From: Gavia stellata
Lineage: Eukaryota > Chordata > Aves > Gaviiformes > Gaviidae
DNA length: 64,000 nucleotides
Reading direction: 5' to 3'
Assembly (NCBI RefSeq): GCF_030936135.1
Contig: NC_082604.1
Coordinates: forward strand, 1,428,501-1,492,500
Shown here: positions 57,801 to 64,000 of the stretch, in pieces
Numbering within the stretch: position 1 is the stretch's first letter
Layout of the letters: every line of letters begins with the position of its first letter
Program-made: the position numbers and the translations under genes
Notes under the pieces: generated by a model
The model's database searches: none
Told to the model about the DNA's origin: nothing
The model's input: only the letters and a program-made list of their open reading frames with translations

Positions 57801-60800
57801 CATCATAAGGGGTGTCACAGGTTTGTTTCGTCCAGGCTCCTGCTGCTGATGTAATGCTTAGGTTATAACAGTAGCAGATGTAAAAATACATCTGGTGGAA
57901 GAAAGAGGAAGAAAGAGAGAAGAGAAATGTGGACATCCTATTACCTCTTTATAAATCTAGATGAGAAACCCACCAGGTGGAGCAGAATGACAGTGTTGAA
58001 GAAGGCACCTGATATCTACACTAGCAGAGGGAAGGGAGGGGTGGGGAAAACTTACAGGTTGCTTGGATTTGCAGAGTGAGGAATCGGGCTGGTTTGAGTA
58101 TTTCAGTTCTTGGAGAGAGCGAATGAGAACAACGGGCAGAGATATACTTAATGTCATTCTGTTTTACCAGTCCGGACTTGAGGATGACCAGATGTTAAGG
58201 CAATGGCAAAGCACCCTCGCCTTGAGGAGGGGTAGGACAATGCCCTGTAGCATGCACAGACTGCTTGTGTGTTTAAATTGAATGCCAGAAAGTTTTGGAG
58301 GAAGAGGTGGTTGCATCTGCTTGTGCTTATCCCGCCTCTTTAGGAGGCACCTTCTTCTTTCGCATCAGCTTGTAGCAGGACGTTTGTGTTTCAGGAATCC
58401 TTGTGTGCCAAGCTGGCTGCATCTTAGAGAAACTCAACGAGTGCTTGGAGGAGCAGGGGTTTATCATGCCACTTGACCTGGGAGCGAAAGGTAGCTGTCA
58501 CATCGGTGGTAACGTGGCCACAAATGCTGGAGGCTTACGGCTCTTGAGATACGGCTCTCTCCGAGGGACAGTGCTAGGACTGGAAGTGGTAAGGCGAGTA
58601 CCTGGCAGGTCCCTTCTGTGTTTGAACCGCTACTTCTTACCTTGTTCCCTGCTGTTCTAGCCCATAGCTATCCATTATGCAGCCAAGTTCCTCTCCAGGC
58701 TTCCACTCTTAACTTTTCCTTGTATGGCTTTTTTGAGAAGGGGCAACAAGTGTCTTCGTGTGTGTAGCATCTGTTATTGCTACCGCAGTTTCCAGCTTCC
58801 ACCTCTGTCCTTACAGACAGAAGAAGTGATGTTAGGTGATTTTTCTAATCCAGAGAAGTGAAAAGAAGGTAGAGAGAGATTTGGTGATCCCAAGTTACCT
58901 GCATGAGGTTGGTTCCTCTGTGGAGCCGTGGGTCTCTGGTACACTCTGCTAAATCCATCCTACAGTACTCTCTTCTAACGGCTGCTCACTCGACTTTTAG
59001 CAGAGCCGACCACTTTGGGTTTGTTTGGCTGCTTGTGCCCAACAGGCCTGTGCCTCTGTGTGTAAAGGCAGGGATTAGTGGTTCTAAAACATTTCAGGAC
59101 TTGGGAGCTGAGAGCTAATAGGAAATAAATTGGGTGGGTAACAAAAGCCTGGTTTGGTTTTATTGCGTAGGCCCAGGAAGGAGAGCTTTTGTCTCTCGGG
59201 TTAGTCCCTCTAGCATCAAAACAGCCTTTAATAACTTGTCTTAGAGACATTCAGCCTTGATTTAAGGCTCAAGTGGTGGAGGGCTTACTTCATTCTGGTT
59301 AAGCGTGTTCACTGCTTCAAATACTGTTCCTTGTTTCTATTGAATAATGGGAGCTAGGGCTGCTAAGAACGTCTGATCTTGTCCACCACTGGTAAGAAAA
59401 GCGGCGTGAACTCTGTCTTCTGTTATTACTTGTCCCACTGGAACGTGTGCAAACAGCACCGTAAAAAAAGAAGCAGAAAAGTTTGAGGGAAGGCTCAGGT
59501 AGGGTATAGAGGGGAGGAAGAGCTGGGAATGGACGAACAGTGACGAGACTGCAGGGAAAGGCTGCAGCTGGTGTCCACTGCTCAAGACTGGTGGCAGCTT
59601 TTCGGCAGCTTGGTAGTAGACAACCTTATGACAGCAGATTCCTACATAGGTGCTTTGACTGGGTCTCCATATTCCCACAGGTGCTGGCTGATGGGTCAGC
59701 TCTGGACTGCTTGGCATCTCTGCGCAAAGATAACACTGGCTATGATTTGAAGCAGCTTTTCATCGGATCCGAGGGCACCTTGGGAGTTATCACTGCTGTC
59801 TCCATACTGTGTCCTCAGAAGCCTAAGGCTGTGAATCTGGCATTCCTAGGTAGGAGCTGATATTAATAATATCACACCTGAATTCAGAGGCTGGGAAGGG
59901 ACTAGGGATGGAGAGAAGAAAGCGCTGATCCGCTTCAGCATCACTACCAGCATCAGCTTGTTTCTGAGAAATAGTATGGTGCCGTATGTTAAAATACCTG
60001 TGCAGGTATTTTATATCTGTGGTGTTAATGTGTAAAATACCTGCAAGGGCAGGTTGCTCTGCAAGGGAAGGGGAGCCAGGAGCTTAGCAGGATGAAGAGG
60101 CAGGCAGGGCAGTGCCCTCACTGACGAGGGCCCGGTCTGACAGTACCCAAGCAAGGTGAGCAGGGCAAGTCTGGTGACAGTAGGCAGAGGCAGACGCAAT
60201 CCACCCATCACCGAGTGAGTCCGTAGTGACAAGGCAAGGCTGGGAAGTCAAGTTTGCAAGTCAGGGTCTGGATCAGTGGGGTACCTGGCCAGGCACAGCT
60301 GCTTAAAAGCTGCTTCTGAGTGAGCCTCAGAAGGAGTGTCCCTGCTGAGGCTTTTTACCACAGTTGTTTGTGGGGAGCCTTCACTGAGACTGGTTTTTTT
60401 TCCTCAAAAAACTCCAAGGCCAGCAGGAGCTTCTCAAACAGCTTGCTCATATCAGATGTGGCCTTGAGAGCAGAGAGCTAAACTCCTAAGAGGGCATGAG
60501 TAGACTCCAAGTGCTGACAGACCTGTGGAATATGTGCAGTGGACCCCAGAATTTGCCTGGACTCTGACAGTGGCCCTTAAATTCCTCTCAGGTTGCCTTC
60601 TTGCCTGTGCTGAGAACTGAGAGCGGGGCAGACGTTTTGGTACGAACTGTCTTAGAGCGTTCGAGAGGTCCTTGCCGCAGCAAATACTAATTGCTATATT
60701 CTCCTGCTGTTCTGCTCTGAAACCTTCCCCAGCTGAAACCATTACCGGAACTGCTGATCTAAACCCACGCAGGGTAGCTGTTTACATTTTCTAGAGATGG

Positions 60801-62940
60801 GAAAGATGACTTGAAGCCTGACCGACTTTTTAAAACTTTTTACAGGATTTTGGGGGGCTGTATTTGGTTCTGATTGCCCTCTGTGTTCTGTCTGAAGGGT
60901 GTCAGAGTTTCGCTAAGGTTCTGGAAACTTTTACAACCTGCAGAGCCATGCTGGGAGAGATCCTGTCTGCCTATGAGTTCATGGATGAGAAGTGCATGGA
61001 ATTGGTTGAGAGACACCTCAAGCTGTCCAGCCCAGTGACAGGTACCAGTGTCATTTGTGCTATAGAAAGAGACATTGTACTGCTTGGGGATTTTTAGCCT
61101 GATTTTAGATATATATATATATGTCAATAAGCATGTGGGCATCCCTCATAATTTTTGTACTCGGTATGCAATTCCAAACACATTTGGTGGAGGAAGTCTT
61201 TAAAGATAAGACTTTTTATTTCTACTAGTTCCCACAAAACTGCTAGTTTTCTGAAAAGTGGTGGCTAGGTAAAGGATAGAGCATGTAAGTGAAGTGCCCT
61301 ACAGATAAAAGACTGCCACTTGAGCTGCCCTTCCGCCTGGCACCAGTCTGGGCAGTAGAGCGACCTCGTGAAATGTGCCAAGCTTGGGAAAAGCTTCAGA
61401 ACCTGCACTAAATTCCTGTGCTTTTACCCCAGAGCATCTGCTTATTCTGTTCTCCCTCACTTTCAGGCAGCCCTTTTTATGTTTTAATTGAAACTTCGGG
61501 CTCCAACTCGACCCACGATGAAGAAAAATTGAACAACTTCCTAGAACAGGCCATGACTTCTGGTTTCGTCACTGATGGAACTGTGGCAACGGATGATAAG
61601 AAAATAAAGGTAAGTCATCGTTTCCGCTTGTGCAAATCTCTTTGACATGATTCTCTACTTGGATTTTTATTTCTAGTAGGGAAATGGTCAGACTGATGTT
61701 TGGTATAAACACCCCCGAGTAATCTCGTAGCTTGGAGCGTTGATCTGCTCAAGGGTAGGAAGGCTCTGCAGAGGGATCTGGACAGGCTGGATCGATGGGC
61801 CGAGGCCAATTGTATGAGGTTCAACAAGGCCAAGTGCCGAGTCCTGCACTTGGGTCACAACAACCCCATGCAACGCTGCAGGCTTGGGGACGAGTGGCTG
61901 GAAAGCTGCCCCGCAGAAAAGGACCTGGGGGTGTTGGTCGACAGCCGGCTGAAGATGAGCCAGCAGTGTGCCCAGGTGGCCAAGATGTGGTGCTTAGGGA
62001 CATGGTTTAGTGGTGGACTCAGCAGGGTTAGGTTTATGGTTGGACTTGATGATCTTAAAGGTCTTTTCCAACCTAAACGATTCTGTGATTCTTGTTTGGC
62101 ATATTGAGTAAGACCACTAAGAGAGAATACTTACCACTGCTGACTCTTCCCAGGAGGCCTGAGTATTTGGGGTTGCAGTGGATGTTTTCTCTTTTAAAAA
62201 GATCAGAATAATGAATTACATCTTTCAGTAGTTGCTGGGGTAGGACCCAAACTGCCTGAAAACTATCAAAACCAGAAGCTGAGTTGTCAGCGAGGCCAGG
62301 AGTTAGCAAAGTCCTGTAGGCCAGCGTGACAGTGTTAGAGCCAGCGACTGTGGTCCCAGGGAACAAGAGAGACACATAGTGTCTCAGTGAGGAGGAGAGT
62401 GATTTGTGTCTGCTCAGTGAACATGAGTCCTTTACACTGACCCATGTTTCTTCCAGTCGCAGTTCCCAAACCGACCCTTCCAGCACTAAGCTGGAGGAGG
62501 CACGTCCCCACTTCTTGGGAAACCCAAAACAGTTTGGAGAGAATGCCCATGCTGTGTTCTTTCTGTCTGGGGTACTGTCAAGCTCGAAGAGTTGGTGTAT
62601 CACTTTACGGTGCTGCCAAGAAGGCATTATTACTAGCTTCCAAGAGGCAGAGGATATCGAGGGAAATCGATGTTATATGTGAAGAATCAAGGCTCTTTTT
62701 CCCTCCGTGCCACAAAGCCTAGACCCCAAGAGGTACTTGGTTTATTTGGATTTCTTTGATCTTTGATTCATCAGATGCTGTGGAGCCTGCGGGAGAGGAT
62801 CACAGAGGCCCTCACTCACGATGGCTGTGTCTACAAATATGACATCTCTCTCCCTGTGGGAAAGCTGTATGATCTCGTGACTGACATGAGGGCTCGGCTG
62901 GGCCGGAGTGCCAAAAACGTGGTGGGCTACGGCCACTTGG
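54899..62940 (+). CDS. D2HGDH: D-2-hydroxyglutarate dehydrogenase, mitochondrial, partial (3' end missing)
   Basis: Exons are 54899-55322, 55917-55974, 57556-57695, 58395-58588, 59681-59849, 60898-61041, 61467-61609 and 62775-62940. They give 1438 bases (479 codons plus one base). The last exons lie right of the window. The enzyme is an FAD flavoprotein of the VAO/PCMH family that oxidises D-2-hydroxyglutarate to 2-oxoglutarate in mitochondria and passes electrons to ETF. FAD-binding blocks are [20 protein letters not shown] and [20 protein letters not shown]. The metal-ligand His in VVGYGHLG (H434 in human) is the last motif visible. Residues 1-30 are Arg/Ser-rich without acids, as in a targeting peptide. 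Starting at 54899 the leader is 44 residues longer than human; starting at the second ATG (54986, [10 protein letters not shown]) it is 15 longer. The leader contains a 15-bp triplication. Start choice is uncertain; the rest is secure. Confidence 0.95.
55052..55096 (+). repeat. D2HGDH: 15-bp triplication in the D2HGDH leader
   Basis: Three in-frame copies of ACCAGCTTGGTGCCC lie at 55052-55066, 55067-55081 and 55082-55096, with one or two changes in copies two and three. They encode the repeated [10 protein letters not shown] and TILVP of the mitochondrial leader. The unit is a multiple of three, so the frame is kept. Confidence 0.9.
59850..60897 (+). other. D2HGDH: D2HGDH intron 5
   Basis: This 1-kb intron lies between the exon ending NLAFLG and the exon starting [11 protein letters not shown]. 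Apart from the inverted repeats near 60 kb, it has a purine-rich stretch of short GCAGG/AAGG words at 60045-60300. I could not assign that stretch to a repeat family. Confidence 0.7.
59990..60045. repeat. Triple alternating inverted repeat
   Basis: TAAAATACCTG (59990-60000) is followed after two bases by its exact reverse complement (60003-60013), and then by a third copy in the first orientation. The second pair has 13-bp arms TGCAGGTATTTTA at 60001-60013 and TAAAATACCTGCA at 60033-60045, with a 19-base loop. The middle arm could pair with either neighbour. It lies in D2HGDH intron 5; no known element was recognised. Confidence 0.8.
61733..62092 (+). mobile_element. CR1 LINE, 5'-truncated and internally deleted
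   Basis: The left part encodes the CR1 reverse-transcriptase segment [20 protein letters not shown] up to VAK near 61985. It then jumps directly to the ORF2 end and 3' UTR (GACATGGTTTAG, then TTGGACTTGATGATCTTAAA and ATTCTGTGATTCTT). Against the copy at 17.6 kb about 0.5 kb is missing, corresponding to about 17917-18430. It lies sense in D2HGDH intron 7. The sequence is close to the 17.6-kb copy, so both probably come from related subfamilies. Confidence 0.93.
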
Positions 62941-64000
62941 GTAAGTGTAGATGCTGGGAAAGAAGGTGATTGCTCTTTTGTGCTCCAGGTTTTGCTGTGC
63001 AACTTCCTAGTAGTTTTAAGGGTTGTTTTTAGATTAGTGAGAGGCATAGACTAAATAGCCGACAGCTGTCAGAAGAGGAGGATGCGTAAGGATCTTTGTG
63101 CTTGAATTTCATTGCTTTCAGACTGTATTCCACGTATTAATAGCAGGTTGCTAGCCAGCCAGCCACTGAACTGGTCATTTGTATCTTCTTGCTCTGTACT
63201 TTCTATTTAAGTATGTATGTTGTTTAATTGGACCATCAGTTTGATTAATGTACTTGGAGACATATGGTAGATAAACACCTTGTTGTCCAAAGTGATTAGT
63301 TGTATTGGAAATCAATTATGTCTGAGCCATTAACCCTCCAAAAGAGAGTGATAAAAGTAATGCACAGAAAGACCAGTACATTTATCAGAATGCTTTGAAA
63401 CCAATTTAATTTTACATACAGGTAAATTGGTAGCTTGGCAGAGCTGTTCTGTTTAAAAAAAAAACCAACCAAAACCAAAAAACCACTCTTCAGCACACTT
63501 GATTTGAGATTATTTGAAAGAAATGGAAAGACAGGTCTGCATAACAAAGGCTGCCTCTGGTAGCTCTTGGTGTTGAGGCTTAAGCTGTGTACTGTGAAGG
63601 TTTCCTGGGATGCAGGAAGAGGTTCCAGAGTGAGAATGACTAAGTTGTGTTTATCTTTGTGTGTTTCATCTTCTGAATACACAGCAACTATGTTCTTAAT
63701 CAAATATCATCACGGGCAAGTGGCAAAAGGAGAAAATGTTTTGCTTGCTTTGTTTCTGTTGACACAGTGCCAAAGTGCATTTAGAACATCGGATAAGCAT
63801 AATAGGGAGGAAGCAAGTGACGAAGGGGCATATTAAAATCTAGTGATCATTATGAAATACCATTGGGGAAGTCTTTGGCATGCTGTCTCGGTAGTGGGAC
63901 AATAATTAATGCAGCACAGTTGTTTATTTTAAAATCACAAGAGTGGGAATTTGGAAGTAGCTTAACTCAGTACAGTATTTGAGGAAGTTTTCTGATAGCA
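62941..64000 (+). other. D2HGDH: D2HGDH intron 8, partial
   Basis: This is sequence after the donor GG|GTAAGTG at 62941. The next exon should begin with DGNLH, carrying the second metal-ligand His. It was not found, so it lies beyond the right edge. No repeat was recognised. Confidence 0.75.

Noticed and set aside
1-64000. Endogenous retroviruses, LTR elements or other virus-like copies
   Set aside because: No LTR pairs, primer-binding sites or gag/pol/env-like frames were seen; the reverse-transcriptase sequences present are all CR1 LINE.
1-64000. tRNA, rRNA or small nucleolar RNA genes
   Set aside because: No cloverleaf boxes, rRNA blocks or clear C/D or H/ACA arrangements were noticed in introns; a covariance-model search was not possible here.

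Overview
This is a stretch of vertebrate nuclear DNA, almost certainly from a bird. It has long introns with GT-AG splice sites, CpG-island promoters, and interspersed repeats that are all CR1 LINEs, the dominant avian retroposon. CR1 is recognised by its reverse-transcriptase tail and its ATTCTGTG-type 3' end. I see no bacterial genes, CRISPR array or LTR element. The species cannot be named from the sequence.

Five protein-coding genes were recognised by spliced translation. From left to right they are THAP4 (minus strand, 3' end beyond the left edge), ATG4B (plus, complete, 13 coding exons, 393 aa), DTYMK (minus, complete, 5 exons, 212 aa), ING5 (plus, complete, 8 exons, 240 aa) and D2HGDH (plus, last exons beyond the right edge). 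This is the same order and orientation as on human 2q37.3, so the block is conserved synteny. Every assigned exon junction keeps the reading frame.

Layout: 1-11.73 kb is THAP4, with one intron of about 9 kb. About 11.25-13.15 kb is a CpG island shared head-to-head by THAP4 and ATG4B. It holds four equally built CCGT-N4-CA-N2-ATGG modules with YY1-type cores. 12.5-35.15 kb is ATG4B, with a 5'-truncated CR1 in intron 1. ATG4B and DTYMK end tail to tail about 0.7 kb apart. 35.88-43.64 kb is DTYMK. Its intron 4 carries an old CR1 that still shows the ORF1 esterase and ORF2 segments, and its intron 1 carries a 1-kb minisatellite of 45-51 bp units. 43.64-43.95 kb is a compact divergent promoter shared by DTYMK and ING5. 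43.95-54.17 kb is ING5 with a 3.3-kb 3' UTR. 54.18-54.72 kb is a GC-rich promoter region for D2HGDH with CTCF-like and NRF1-like sites. 54.9 kb to the right edge is D2HGDH.

The gene products have unrelated jobs: THAP DNA binding plus a nitrobindin domain, autophagy protease, dTMP kinase, histone-mark reader, and mitochondrial D-2-hydroxyglutarate oxidation. Two head-to-head pairs share promoters, but nothing suggests a functional operon or an undescribed system. The observations most worth checking are the spaced promoter modules, the DTYMK minisatellite, the leader-peptide triplication in D2HGDH, the CR1 esterase fossil and several near-perfect inverted repeats in introns.
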